From: Pictodentalium vernedei
Taxonomy: Eukaryota > Mollusca > Scaphopoda > Dentaliida > Dentaliidae
Length of the DNA stretch: 64,000 bases
Reading direction: 5' to 3'
NCBI GenBank assembly: GCA_031216915.1
Contig: CM062289.1
Span: 392,672,674 to 392,736,673 of the forward strand
Under the pieces are notes generated by a model. It was not told the DNA's origin and ran no database searches. It worked only from the letters and a program-made list of their open reading frames with translations. The position numbers and the translations under genes were made by a program. This document shows, piece by piece, positions 10,576 through 21,423 of the stretch (within the stretch, counting starts at the first letter, position 1; each line of letters opens with the position of its first letter).

Positions 10576-10769
10576 TAGGTCATATAATCCCGTATCGACA
10601 TCATTAAAAGTTGATATGTATATATATAATGATAGTTCAAGTTTAAGAAATATACAAAATCATGACCTGAACATAATATGGGCACCAGTAAAAGAGTCGC
10701 TAACATTTGCATTTGCTGATCTAGGTGGCGCGACAGAAAAGGAGTTATCTTGCTGTTTCGAAGGAAAGC

Positions 10770-10880
10770 TACACTCTGAAATCAGATGGGTTAAAAAAAT
10801 AAACCCAAATCAACTGGGTTGAGAGAATATGAACTCAGTTGATTTGTGTTAAGTTTCAACCCAACTGATTTTAGAGTGTA
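10770..10880. mobile_element. Palindromic MITE family I, copy 1
   Basis: TACACTCTGAAATCAGATGG and CCAACTGATTTTAGAGTGTA are inverted termini, with internal AACCCAAATCAACTGGGTTG. Relatives at 62405-62510 and 63079-63210. No clear TSD. Confidence 0.75.
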
Positions 10881-11364
10881 TGTTAATAGGTACCACCCCC
10901 ATCCCACATATCCACACACACAATACTACTCTTGGGTACATGTGCATGTTAGTACAGTCGCCCAAATTATAATATTCAGAAAACAGACATATATGTAATG
11001 AAGGATGAATAAATTATTTACTTTACCTAATTTTTTCACTGGAGTATTGAATTCCAGGCTCCAGAAATTACGTACAAATGGTATGAACGTATTCTACTTT
11101 CATACGAAGTATTATTAAACGTGGTTGGTTCAAGTCAATTTTAACGAATTTTAAAGGTGAGATTGTTTATTCACCATCTTCTGAGATTGGAAATTATACA
11201 CTGCTTTGAGTAATTTGTGTCGAGACATGCATGAGAGAAACGACGGAATAAAATCATGACCTTCTTGCTTCATGGAAAAGCCGCCTTGTGAAACGGAATT
11301 AAAAGTATAGAATGTATGAGGTGCAAGATAATATGAAACGTATTTGCTGTCAGCTGTGACTTAC
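10881..11364. other. No recognised feature
   Basis: Nothing recognised. The SINE target duplication GTGACTTAC is at 11356-11364. Confidence 0.4.
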
Positions 11365-11950
11365 CTACTCAGTGGTAACGGCATTGAACTTCAAACTTAA
11401 AGTCCACGGTTCGATCCCCGCTGGGAGTAACTACGATGTGACCTTAGACAAAGCACGTAATCCGATTGCCCACGTTGGGGCGCAGTGGAACGTTGGCGCT
11501 GTCTTCAAAGGCGTACTGCTCGTCAGTGGTGCACTTGTCTTCAACCAATGGTAACCCTGTTTGTGTGGAGTTGGTATGTTAGGGAGTCTGACAGTTGCTC
11601 GCCGCTGCTCGGTGGTTCTCACCGGATAGTCCGGCTTCATTCACCCGTAAATCTGCCCTACACGTGGTTACCCTGGCTGTCAAAAGTATCGTTAACCCTT
11701 TGCCCAACGTAACGGCCAAAATCGGCCAGCGCTATTCTCAAAAATCGCCAATTAATTTTCAGTATTTTTTCATTTTTTTTGTCTCCAAAACATAGGTTAT
11801 GACCTCTCGTTGGAACGAGCTCGTCGAGCTTGTTCCAACGAGGGTCATAACCTATGTTTTTGAGACAAAAAATGAAACAAATGAGTTATTCAAGAATTTT
11901 TTTTCCAAGTGTCGTCTGCTTTTCATGTTAGGTAAAGGGTTAAACACCAA

Positions 11951-12017
<67 letters not shown>

Positions 12018-12019
12018 AG
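11365..12019 (+). mobile_element. tRNA-derived SINE subtype 2, 5'-shortened, split by a MITE
   Basis: Begins within the A box (CTACTCAGTGGTAACGGCAT), then CGGTTCGATCCCC and the SINE body to GTATCGTTAA, where a family A MITE occupies 11692-11943. The tail resumes as ACACCAATAAAT with (AAAT)n to about 12018. GTGACTTAC flanks at 11356-11364 and 12020-12028. The right duplication is the donor site of the exon candidate at 12029-12167: the SINE landed in the first bases of the presumed intron and left GTAAGTCAC intact. Confidence 0.85.
11692..11943 (+). mobile_element. TTAA MITE family A, inside a SINE tail
   Basis: Full copy with TTAA at both ends. The stem pair is CGTTGG/CCAACG. It sits at the TTAA of the SINE 3' end; removing it with one TTAA restores ATCGTTAAACACCAATAAAT. 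The same position is occupied at 46167-46395. Confidence 0.9.
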
Positions 12020-12028
12020 GTGACTTAC

Positions 12029-12167
12029 GTAGCAAACACATCGACCACTCCACAGGCAAATTCTCTGCAACCACGTTGTCGTTGTTGGAAGCCATCCAAA
12101 CCTAAATATGCCATATATTGTGCAGCTCTTGTGTCAGCAATTTGCCTGTTGAACCTAAAATCATCAA
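12029..12167 (-). CDS. Possible internal coding exon, unknown protein
   Basis: An open minus-strand frame encodes about 45 residues including DDFRFNRQIADTRAAQ, YMAYLGLDGF and GCREFACGVVDVFA. It is cysteine-containing with balanced composition, unlike the repeat-derived frames nearby. It ends exactly at a consensus donor (GCTAC|GTAAGTCAC, 12028 downwards). Candidate acceptors are TTTTCAG just above 12167 and ATTTTAG above 12154. I do not recognise the family. Partner exons were not identified, though a weaker block lies upstream on the same strand at 16020-16142. It could be a real exon of a gene with long introns, or an old gene relic. Confidence 0.45.
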
Positions 12168-12365
12168 CTGAAAACATCAATTGGTGATGCACTCTCTTTG
12201 TTGTCAAAGTTAAAACTTTATCGATATCAAATGTTCATTGTCTACCGCCAGATGTAACAGGGGAGATACATACTCCCCGACCAAGAATCCTGTTTTGAAA
12301 AAACATTGTTTAAACATTACCGGTCAAAAAAGAAATCCTCAGATTTGCTTTTTGACCGATTATTT

Positions 12366-12632
12366 TTAACCCTTTACCCAACGCAGACGATATCAAAATT
12401 TATTATTTTAAATATCATTTTTCAAAATTTTTCAAAAAATTTCAACAAAACCATATCATGTGACCCCTCGTTGGAACGAGCTCGACGAGCTCGTTCCAAC
12501 GACGGGTGCACATGATATGGTTTTGTTGAAACATTAAAATTTAATTTTTTCAAGTGAAAATTTAATTTTTTCAACTGCTCAGTTTGCATATCACGCGGGC
12601 GGATGCGGGCGGTTTGTTGGGTGAAGGGTTAA
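12366..12632 (+). mobile_element. TTAA MITE family C, full copy
   Basis: TTAACCCTTTACCCAACGCA at left, TTGGGTGAAGGGTTAA at right. Arms CAACAAAACCATATCATGTG and complement meet at the GAACGAGCTCGACGAGCTCG core shared with family A. Right subterminal GCGGGCGGATGCGGGCGG. Confidence 0.9.
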
Positions 12633-12742
12633 CTTTGGTTATGGTTTTGATGAAATGTTTTTGAAAAAAATAATATTTTTTCAACTGCTGAATTTGCATA
12701 TTACGCGGGCGGATGTGGGCGATTCGTTAGGGAAAGGGTTAA
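12633..12742 (+). mobile_element. Family C right half, directly abutting a full copy
   Basis: GGTTTTGATGAAATG...TTTTTTCAACTGCTGAATTTG...GCGGGCGGATGTGGGCG...AAAGGGTTAA repeats the right half of the neighbouring copy, with TTAA at 12739-12742. Probable relic of a tandem pair. Confidence 0.75.
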
Positions 12743-12923
12743 GCAGTGTTTTTTATCAAGAAGGGATTCTGGGTCGGGGAGTATGTATACTCAGTTGTAT
12801 GAGGCGAATATTCGAGCACGTAGAGTATCCATTATGATTTGATTGCAAGCCTGATGTCCAGTGTTCAAATCTAAGTTGAGGAATAACCCTGAGGCTACTT
12901 TTTGGTAATTTAACTCGGGAAAT

Positions 12924-13300
12924 GGGGGGGGGGGGGGGGTGGGCGGTGGCTCAGTTGGTAGAGGTGCAGGCTGCAAGCCGAGAGGTCCTCGGTTCGAATC
13001 CCACCTGCGGCAACCGCGTTGTGTCTTTGGGCAAGACACTTCACCCCCATTGCCCACGTGGGGGCACGGTGACGCTGTGTACTAAGGCGTACTGCACGTC
13101 GATGGTGCACCTGTCTTTAACCAATGCTAACCCTGCTTGTGTGGAGTTAGTATGTTGGGGAGTTGATAGTTGCTCGCCGTTGCTCGGTGGTTCTCTCCGG
13201 GTACTCCGGCTTCCTCCACCCGTAAAACTGTCGTGGTCATGATTAGCCATTGTGCAGAAATATGTGACCTTAAACACAAATAAAATAAAATAAAATAAAT
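12924..13300 (+). mobile_element. tRNA-derived SINE subtype 1, full length
   Basis: A box TGGCTCAGTTGGTAGAGG and B box GGTTCGAATCCC, body TTGTGTCTTTGGGCAAGACA, tail TGTGCAGAAATATGTGACCT then TAAAATAAAATAAAAT. AACTCGGGAAAT duplicated at 12912-12923 and 13301-13312 (12 bp, perfect). A 16-G run (12924-12939) lies between the duplication and the head, apparently an expansion of the G-rich 5' end. Confidence 0.95.
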
Positions 13301-13317
13301 AACTCGGGAAATCATTG

Positions 13318-13443
13318 GTAAAAACCTTGATTCAATTTACAGGGGATAAATTTAATTAAAAATGACCAAAGTTTACTTGTTCTTGCTATAAGAGATTATA
13401 TGTCCATGGAAGGAATATCCGCCAGTAGCAGGTAAAGAGTTAA
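13318..13443 (+). mobile_element. TTAA element family G, right-half relic
   Basis: AAGGAATATCCGCCAGTAGC...AGAGTTAA matches the right end of 36126-36363 (TAGGAATATCTGCCAGCAGC...GAGTTAA). TTAA at 13440-13443; left half missing or unrecognisable. Confidence 0.55.
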
Positions 13444-14520
13444 TTAAATTGCAATGTTCCGAAAATCCCAAACAGCGCAGTTATCCTACTTTAACTGAAG
13501 ATAAATGGACAGATATGTTTCATTATCTTTATCCCAAACGACAGCTTCGTTATCTTTATCTGGAGAATAATTAGCATCAAATATTGATAGTCTCTCATTA
13601 GGCATTATTACATTAACTCTCACAATTATCATTACCACACCATTCACATCATCATCAAAATCAAATTGTACTACTATCAAACTTCGTCAGTATTCCAGAG
13701 GAGACGGCTTATAAAAGCTTAAAGCTCACTGCTGAATCCTTTCAACAAATCTCGTTCTTGACTCATTACTTTAATGCACACCATTGTACACACTCTGTAT
13801 GACAATCATGTTGTAGTTTATTATATGTATACATCATACTTTTGCATGAATAAATATTGTTTAAATTAAAATCAATTATACCGTCTCAGCAAAATGTAAT
13901 TATTTGTTTATCATGAGCTGAAATAAAAGTTCAAAATTCAAAGTTCAAACACTATTTCTAACACCCTATTGACAAAGTAACTTGGTTTCAGTGTGGGTTT
14001 GTGTGTGCTTCGTCATTGATCGCGCTCTTTACTCCTGCAAAGGTTTCCTTTACAAGTGAAAGGACCATCTTTCGTACCAAAATTTTAGCCAATGAAATTT
14101 TTTGGGTGGCAAATCCAATTTTGTAGTGAAATTGGTTAATTTGGCAACCGACAGCGTGGACTCTGGTCATCCGTGAGCTGAAAGATTGCTCCGTTTTTTT
14201 GCTTTTTGAGAACTGAAAATAACAGTCGTACGGAAATTCACACAGAAAGCTTTTAGTAGTATCATCTCCTACCCATTCCGAATATATCCTTAAATGACTG
14301 TTGGCTCTTTATCGAACACGACTAGCAGACGACACACGTAGAAATGAATACCCCTGTTTGCAGGGACAAAATGAACTCAGTCCGATAAGGCGGCCATAAG
14401 CTCTGTTTTGAAGACGAACAATGCAAAGAACACGCTCTATCTAACCTGAATTGCAGAGGCCATTTGCAAAAAAGAAAAATTCTTAAATACCTAAACATTT
14501 TATTTTTTATCTGTGGTGCA
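13444..14520. other. Mostly unrecognised; one shared repeat segment
   Basis: About 14085-14175 (GTGAAATTGG...CGACAGCGTG) resembles 22925-22970, a dispersed noncoding segment. 14305-14340 carries a degraded family A-like AGCAGACGACAC. No coding identified. Confidence 0.4.
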
Positions 14521-14782
14521 TACAGTACGTGGAGAGTGGATTGTAACTAAATCACCCGGGGAGTGGAGTTATCACCCAAAGTATCACTTTCAAATTCTGT
14601 ATATGTGGACAAAAAACACAAGCAATGTTTCAGCCAATGGACCTCCGGGTACAACCCGGAGGTCCATTGGCTGGAACTTTGCTTGTGCTTGCAATCCTTT
14701 GCAACAAATTTGCAATTATTGTTTGGGTGGAATCTCCACTCCGCTGGTGATTTAGTGATAATACACTTTCCACGTACTGTAT
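14521..14782. mobile_element. Palindromic MITE family L (Tc1/mariner-type), copy 1
   Basis: TACAGTACGTGGAGAGTG at left and CACGTACTGTATA at right, with inner perfect stem CCAATGGACCTCCGGGT / ACCCGGAGGTCCATTGG. CAGTACG termini next to TA suggest a Tc1/mariner-type non-autonomous element. The related copy at 30723-30983 is in the opposite orientation. Confidence 0.85.
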
Positions 14783-15242
14783 ATTCGTCGAGATTCGTGG
14801 CCGTTGAACTCTCTGTTATCACAGAATGAAACTCTTGAAACTTTCATTTTCTGTTTTCATAAAGGCTTATTGAATGTTCGGAGATATTGTGCATGCTGAT
14901 TTTTTTTTAAATATCCGATATGGTTGAGAATAATTTACTCATCAATAACTCATCAATAATTGACGGACAGAATGTACTGAATGAACTTTGTCTGTTTCAG
15001 ATTTCAATGGATAAAATAAAATATTATTTATGGTATTGTAATTTTTATTAACTGTCATTCGTTCAACAAATATTAAAAAAAAATGTTCTCACGTTATTGT
15101 TTGTTTCTATTTGGAGAAAGAGAGTCTCGTTACCGTCATCATCCCATCATTATTTAGTCTTTTGCAAGAAGCCGTAACAATAAGATTTCATGATTGTTTA
15201 TCCGCTAACGCAAAAAAGGTTTTTGTACAGTTGCATTAGGTC
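14783..15242. other. No recognised feature
   Basis: No repeat or coding signal seen. Confidence 0.4.
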
Positions 15243-15906
15243 CTTTTATACCATGATTACCTATTCTACTATATATGAAAAGCATATGACATAAATTTTA
15301 TCTTTACACACCAACAGTGGTGAACACGCCAGCAATGGGATTTCAATAGTAAAAATTTACACCTACAGTAGAACTACATCCCCGTTGACCTTTGGTGACG
15401 TCGACCTGAATGCAAACTTGTCTAAATTTATCGCACGTCGCCTCGCGAAGAGTGAAATGGAAGTGGCAATTATTTATTACGTTTTTAAATGGGTTTAAAT
15501 TAACAAGCATGCATTGTCTCATGTTAATAAAGCATGCATAACTCGAAATAGTATGTTATTATGTTATTAAAACGAAAAAGGCTCAGTTTCTTTTTTTCGT
15601 TTCCTTTCGGCGATAAAATTGACAGCAGAAGTACCGCCCACCGATACTCGTGTAAACAAAAACAGATTCGCTCGTATGTACGTCTGGTGCTCAGTAAAAT
15701 CGAGAAAAAATAATAGCGACTCTTAATAATCTGACGATCTGATGGTATAAATAAAATATACCCAAAGTAGCTTGGTGTACCAAATGTTCTCCACTCATGG
15801 TGAAGTGGTGTTAACCGCGCGCCGAAGGCTCGCGGTTAACACCACTTCACCATGAGTGGTGAACATTTGGTAGACCAAGCTACTATGGGTATATTCTATA
15901 TTTATC
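15243..15906 (-). repeat. Interspersed repeat M, copy 2
   Basis: Inverted mate of 1036-1702 over its full length, with small indels. The hairpin end (about 15766-15890) has arms AAGTAGCTTGGTGTACCAAA and complement, with GTGGTGTTAACCGCG inner arms. Confidence 0.8.
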
Positions 15907-16019
15907 TCTCGATAGATGCCACTCGAATCAAATACAGAAAAAATACAAACAAACTGGAGGACCAAACAATCCAAAAGCATAAAAAGAGACAAAAATCTTG
16001 CCAGTAAACATTTGGGCAC

Positions 16020-16142
16020 CAGGTGTTTCAAACGTAAATAACGAGAATGTGCTCCTTGCGTGATAGAGTTTATCAAGCAAAGTGATAGTCCCATTAAATC
16101 GTGTTCTGCGTCCGTACTCATCCGTCCCATTGACATGCACCT
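16020..16142 (-). CDS. Weak candidate exon, unknown protein
   Basis: Open minus-strand frame of about 41 residues containing VHVNGTDEYGRRTRFNGTI and LLDKLYHARSTFSLFTFETP, preceded by a plausible acceptor (CTCATATTTTAG). The donor (CTG|GTGCCC) is poor. Composition looks protein-like, but no family is recognised. Same strand as and upstream of the 12029-12167 candidate. Confidence 0.22.
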
Positions 16143-16263
16143 CTAAAATATGAGATAACACATCAAGGAGGTGACACGTTCTGTATAGTTTGAGAGACTT
16201 TTTTGTAATCAGAAGCTTGACGTCGAAAAAGAATTCAAGAATGTTATGAAATGAGAAAGCACT

Positions 16264-16771
16264 TTCAGTACATTTCAGTTAATTCGGTACAATAGTGCCA
16301 AGTGCTGAACCACCCAGAGCACGCGTAGTTTTTTCTATGTTTATGGCCCCAGTAGCATATGTTACCGTTTGGCCTCACCACGCGAAATATTTGAAATGAA
16401 GTTGCTCGTTTCATCAACGGAGATGCTTGCAAACCGCTTCATTTTTCTAGATTTTTTACACGTACAGCAGACGATGTTCGAATGAAGTGTTGTTTAAATT
16501 ACAAATCATTTTACGATATGAACTAAAATGGCGTAACCTTTCATCTGATTTTATTAATTATTTGTTCAGTGAGGCAGTGGGGTACACAATAGGTTTATTT
16601 ACTAAACATTATATCGTTAAGAGTTGCCTTATTCATTTCACAAAGTGGATGTTTGGCTATGGGGAGGGACTTATTTGAACATATACGTTATTGGAATGAA
16701 GTGACGGTAACATAGTCTGAGGTTTGCGGCTCGGAGCGTATGTTAAATCTTGCGTTGAAGGAGAGAGACAG

Positions 16772-16868
<97 letters not shown>

Positions 16869-17210
16869 CAGAGAGAGAGAGAGAGAACATATGCTCCAAG
16901 CCGCAAACCTCAGACCATGTTATCGTCAAATCATCACAATAGGTTATAATGTGGTCAAGGTGGTGACAGTTGCTTTTGACCACATAATTTTGACCATATA
17001 AAAAAAATTAAACCCAAAATTTAAAGTATTTGTATTTGAATACCTCAGTAAAGTATTCATCACAAACCTGGCTTCTACCGATTCTGAAAAAAACTGATGC
17101 CCTACTTTTCAGAAAATACACAGGAGTCCCCAGTCACGCTTAATCCCCAGTAACACTCAATAACTTTCAGTACCTTTCAGTTAATTCAGCACAATGGTGC
17201 CAAGTGCTGA
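16264..17210 (+). repeat. Mosaic repeat family K, segment 1
   Basis: TTCAGTTAATTCGGTACAAT...GTGCCAAGTGCTGAACCA occurs at about 16268 and again at about 17172. Between them lie GCGCGAAATATTTGAAATGA-like material, ACAGCAGACGATGTTC, a TTTACGATATGAACTAA segment and a hairpin (arms GTCTGAGGTTTGCGGC...) whose loop holds a GA microsatellite. Equivalent blocks recur at 17875-18190 and 18990-19250. Confidence 0.7.
16775..16886. repeat. (GA)n microsatellite in a hairpin loop
   Basis: About 110 bp of GA dinucleotides with a few C interruptions, flanked by inverted GTCTGAGGTTTGCGGCT... and its complement. The microsatellite occupies the loop of a K hairpin. Confidence 0.95.
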
Positions 17211-17682
17211 ACCACTCAAATGCTTTATGTCCCGATACCAACCGCAATACCTTGCAGTGATTGGTCAATGCCTCGTTGATTTTATTTTATGTCTCCGGGC
17301 AAGCGCATATGTCTACTGTCAGCGATTCTTATGTCCTCTGTCAAGGAAAGCGTCTCGTTGCCATGAGCAACGGTTCTTCGCAATGTCTTTTTTCACTTGA
17401 AATCAACTGAGACAAATACATTTAACTGAAGTAAAATACACACAAAAGTACCGTTATTACGTACAAAAAGATTAGTTATGTAAACATGGGTAATTATTTA
17501 TGAAACCGATTAGATTATAAGGTCTCTTTTCATTAATTTACTGTAACATAAACTGAAACCGCTTCATTCGAATCATTTTAAAATTTGGTGTTGTAAGGCG
17601 AATATTAGAAAGCAGACGTTATTTCGGTAAGGTGTTAACTTTTATCATTTTTTTCCAATTCAATTTTACTTGTGTAAGAACG

Positions 17683-17846
17683 GGACATATACGTTATTCT
17701 GTTTATTGACAGGGGACATGGTCTCACGTTCCCTGCATGAAACATATATTCAACCTCGGCTGACGCCTCGGTTGAATACTTCATGCAGGAACGTGAGACC
17801 ATGTCCCCTGTCAACAAACAGAATAACTCATAATATTCCAATAAAA
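17683..17846. repeat. K-type hairpin
   Basis: ACGTTATTCTGTTTATTGAC, GGGGACATGGTCTCACGTTC and CTGCATGAA...ATTCAACC pair with the complementary right arm around GGCTGACGCC. Near-perfect stem of about 75 bp. Confidence 0.85.
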
Positions 17847-17874
17847 GTGAAATCCTCGCCCTCTGATTAGATGA

Positions 17875-18760
17875 GCGCTGGCGTAGTTTCTTTTATGTTT
17901 ACGGCTCCATATCAAATGTTACCGCCTGACGTCACCGCGCGAAATATTTGAAATGACGTCGCCCGTTTCGTAATTGCTTCATCAACGGAGTGACTAGCAA
18001 GCCTCTTTATTTTTCTGGATGTTCCATACGCGCAGCAGGCGGTGTTCCGGGTGAAGTGTTGTTTAAATTACAAACCGATTTACGATTTGAACTAAGATGG
18101 AATGAGTTTATCTGGTTTATTGATTATTTATCCAGTGTTGTCGTGGGGACGCGAGAGGTTTATTTACTAAACCTGTGATCGTTAAAAGTTGCCTTACAAG
18201 CACTGCAAAAAATATAGGTTCTCTTTAGAACCAAAACTGGTTCTAATCTTGTCCCTGAGATGGAACCAGTTCTGTTTAAACAGTATTTATTTCAAATCAA
18301 ATAAATTTACCAAGATTAGCATTCAATTTTAACAGAATATTACATGAACTGAAGTAGATTCAGCAGTAAACTTGGAGCTTATTCAACGCAGTCGTCAAAC
18401 ATTTTGAAATAAAGGAGTATAAATAGTTGGCATATCGAACCAGTTTTGGTTCTGTATAGAACCAAAACTGGTTCGATATGCCAACTGTTCATATCTCCTT
18501 TGCTTAATAATGGTTTGAGACAACCTCGTATAAGCTCTAAACTTACGGCTGAAACCCCCTCAATTTATGTTTAATTCTGTTAATATTTAATGTTAATCTT
18601 TATAAATTTATTTGATTTGAAATAAATACTGTTTAAACAGAACTGGTTCCATCTCAGGGAAAAGATTAGAACCAGTTTGGGTTCTAAAGAGAACCTATAT
18701 TTTTTGCAGTGTGCGGCAGCTTTTAACGATCACAAGTTTAGTGAATAAGCCTCTCGTGTT
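17875..18760 (+). repeat. Family K segment 2 with nested palindrome
   Basis: GACGTCACCGCGCGAAATAT...TTTACGATTTGAACTAAGAT repeats K segment 1. Its arm GGTTTATTTACTAAACC...GATCGTTAAAAGTTGC is matched by the inverse GCAGCTTTTAACGATCACA...TTTAGTGAATAA at about 18717-18755. The J element (18201-18711) occupies the apex of this outer palindrome. Confidence 0.75.
18201..18711. mobile_element. Full-length palindromic element J, copy 1 (nested)
   Basis: 511 bp beginning CACTGCAAAAAATATAGGTT and ending AACCTATATTTTTTGCAGTG. Nearly the whole element is one inverted repeat, with apex CCAGTTTTGGTTCTG/TATAGAACCAAAACTGG. Copy 2 at 23010-23521 is very similar across its length. No open frame. Superfamily uncertain; no clear TSD here. 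Confidence 0.85.
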
Positions 18761-18793
18761 TCAGAATGTAGGTTTTGGGTTGTGAATAGTGTC

Positions 18794-18976
18794 TTATTGG
18801 AACATATACGTTATTGTGATGAATTGACGGTAACATGGTCTGAGGTTTACGGCTCATAGTGTATGTTCAACCTCGACGCTTCGTGTCTCGGTTGAACATT
18901 AGCTCCGAGCCGCAAACCTCCGACCATGTTATCGTCAATTCATCACAATAATTTATAATGTTTCAATAAGACGAAA
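18794..18976. repeat. K-type hairpin
   Basis: TATTGTGATGAATTGACGGT...GAGGTTTACGGCT pairs with AGCCGCAAACCTC...CGTCAATTCATCACAATA. Apex near GACGCTTCGTGTC. Same arm motif as 16680-16920. Confidence 0.85.
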
Positions 18977-19166
18977 ATCATCGCCCACTAACTGGACGAG
19001 AGCTCGCGTAGTTTTTTTCAATGTTTACGGCCTCAGTAACATATGTTACCGTTTTGGCCTCACCATATTCGTATTTGAGTACCCCGGTAAAGTTTTCATC
19101 AAAACCTGGCTTCTACCGATTCTGAAAAACTGATGCCCTACTTTTCAGAAAATATACAGGAGTTCT

Positions 19167-19250
19167 CAGTAACGCTCACTCCCCAGTAACGCTCACTCCC
19201 CAGTAACGCTCACTCCCCAGTAACGCTCACTCCCCAGTAACGCTCAATAC
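19167..19250 (+). repeat. 17-bp minisatellite
   Basis: Four to five copies of CCAGTAACGCTCACTCC. A degenerate pair of the same motif occurs near 17135-17160 in K segment 1, so expansion happened in this copy. Confidence 0.9.
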
Positions 19251-19462
19251 TTAATCTTACCTTTTGTTTGGAACTGGGACGCTAGTCACTGGTACAAGAG
19301 ATGAGATGATTATTACAATTAAAACTACCAGATGAGGAACTTTATTTGAGATTCTGAACATTCTGCAAGAGAGACAAAGAAAAAAGTTCATTATAGAATA
19401 AATTAAGAGCGACCTTACCTAAATCTGGTATGACTAGACAGTCTAGTTTTCGAAACCTTTTA

Positions 19463-19713
19463 TTAACCCTTTACCCAACGTAACGGCCAAAACCGGCCAG
19501 CGCTATTTCCAAATATCGCCAATTAATTTTCAAAATATTTTCATTTTTTGTCTCAAAAACACAGGTTATGACCCCTCGTTGGAACGAGTTCTTCGAGCTC
19601 GTTCCAACGAGGGGTCATAACCTATGTTTTTGAGACAAAAAATGAAAAAAATTAGTTATTCAATAATTTTTTTTGCAAGTGTCGTCTGCTTTTCATGTTA
19701 GGTAAAGGGTTAA
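19463..19713 (+). mobile_element. TTAA MITE family A, full copy
   Basis: TTAA at both ends, CCCTTTACCCAACGTAACGG left end, stem pair CGTTGG/CCAACG. One stem change (GAGTTCTTCGAGCTC) at the apex. Confidence 0.9.
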
Positions 19714-20157
19714 TGAGAACTCTGTAGCTCATACAAACAGGTACTTGAAACGTAACTGTTGATATCACTACGTACACAACCGATCCTGGCTAAAAGCAAA
19801 GACTGTCACCCCACTGACTATGTATAAATAAAGGATAGTTATCCCACACGCTAAGAAGCTATAGGGGTCACGAGTTCTGTTTTTATTGTCGTCATATTGC
19901 ATATAGAGTTTCCGTGCTCCGCAAACAAATAACTCACTGTTTTTAAATCCTCCGAATTTCTGCTTACGCAAATGTGGGCAAATGTTTACTGGCATGTTGG
20001 CGGAGAGAGAGAGAGAGAGAGAGACAAGCGAAACCCGATGCGGGTTGGTTTTCGGTATAGTTCACTTACATTAATCATTATTAACGGGATTCAGAACTAG
20101 TCCGCACGTTTGAAAGTATCCGGTTTCAAGTGTAGAATTTTCTTCCATAAATTTAAT
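19714..20157. other. No recognised feature
   Basis: Short (GA)n at about 20002-20022. No coding recognised. Confidence 0.4.
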
Positions 20158-20330
20158 TTAATCCTTTGAACCAGGTGGTACTTTCCATGTCAGTTTAATT
20201 GTATCATTTGGGAGAGAAGGCATAATTATTTGGTGGATAGATCAATTGATATGTTCAACGTGCCCACAGCAGCCATCTTCTACTTTATGAAATTAGCACA
20301 TGTTATAATCGTGGTGCAGAAAATCTAGTT
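20158..20330 (-). mobile_element. Family B TTAA element, degraded
   Basis: TTAATCCTTTGAACCAGGTG...CTTTCCATGTCAGTTTAATT matches the right end of family B read inversely. A decayed TTCAACGTGC hairpin half follows at about 20253-20262. The far end is not recognisable. Confidence 0.6.
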
Positions 20331-20479
20331 TTCGTTTTCAAAGAGTTGAGATCACTTGGTTAGCGGTTGTCAGACTTCCGGCGGAGCCTTCAACTTCAAA
20401 TTTCCTAAAATAACGTTCACGCGCTTCTGATGCTGGATATCAGGTACATTTGACATGAGAACTTTTAATAATGATGTCA

Positions 20480-20565
20480 GAAAAAAGTCAAATTACTTGA
20501 AAGTTGTTACTAGTAATGTGTCGTCTGCCTGAATAGGCAGACGACGCTTGACCAGCAACAATTGC
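20480..20565. repeat. Short hairpin with GTCGTCTGCCTGAATAGGCAGACGAC-type core
   Basis: Core GTCTGCC TGAATA GGCAGAC with diverged outer arms (TTACTTGAAAGTTGTTACTA). A relative at about 27735-27790 has CATCTGCCTATTCAGGCAGATG. Confidence 0.6.
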
Positions 20566-21415
20566 AAGGTTACAAGTTTCGAAAGATTGTCTGCATAGTG
20601 AATTCACCTTTATTTTCGTAGCTTCTTCGATTTTAAAACGCACTAGATATAACAGTTACCTCCCTTTAAAAATGGCAGTCGACAATAAAGCAGTTTTAGA
20701 AACCATGCAGCCTTGAAAAATATATAATTGCTTTAAAAACGTTAGGAGCATTGCAGTGAAATTTTGCATCATTACTGAATATTGCAGACAGAATTTGATG
20801 AATTTTGTGGCCTAAAATACAACTGACTATTGGTGTGCTTTTGTTGGGAATTCCAGAAAAAATGTTTGTTCACCTGACCGGCAGTTTCCTTCCTGTTAAT
20901 TTTTCTCTCTTATTTGTTGCATGACCGCCTGTTTTTAGGATAGAAAATGTTATACTTTACAAAGATATTGGAGAGTCCCGGTTAAGATGATCTGGTCACA
21001 CTTTTTTTACACGAACAGTATATGTGGGGAATTATTTGGTACTGTTATACCAATCGACCCACACAAACACAACACATGTTGCCCATCCCAGTATTCTTCG
21101 ATATTTCTCCCACCGGAAGAACATCACACCTATCATCCACTATTGTTTTGTATTAATTCCTGACCTGTGTAATGGAAGCGTTGATGGATTTATTATTTCA
21201 GAATTAATGAATGTTGTTGACCAATTTCATAAAGTGTCTGAGTGATTAATGACAAATTGAGAAGACTAACAGATCGGAATAAATGATTGAGGTAGACTGA
21301 TGTAGTATCAATTAATCGATATTTGTTATCTCTGTGCAAAGTGGTTCTTTATTACTATTAGCTACTAATTCTTTACTCTGAATCAAACGACCAGTGTCAC
21401 GCCCGAAAGTTTATG
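20566..21415. other. No recognised feature
   Basis: A 73-codon plus frame at 21024-21245 lacks domain support. Nothing else recognised. Confidence 0.4.
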
Positions 21416-21423
21416 GTGCCAAG

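Noticed and set aside
16657-16983. Frames rich in SLSLSL or RERERE
   Set aside because: Translations of the GA microsatellite.
19167-19250. CRISPR-like array
   Set aside because: The 17 bp units are directly adjacent with no spacers, and the context is eukaryotic.
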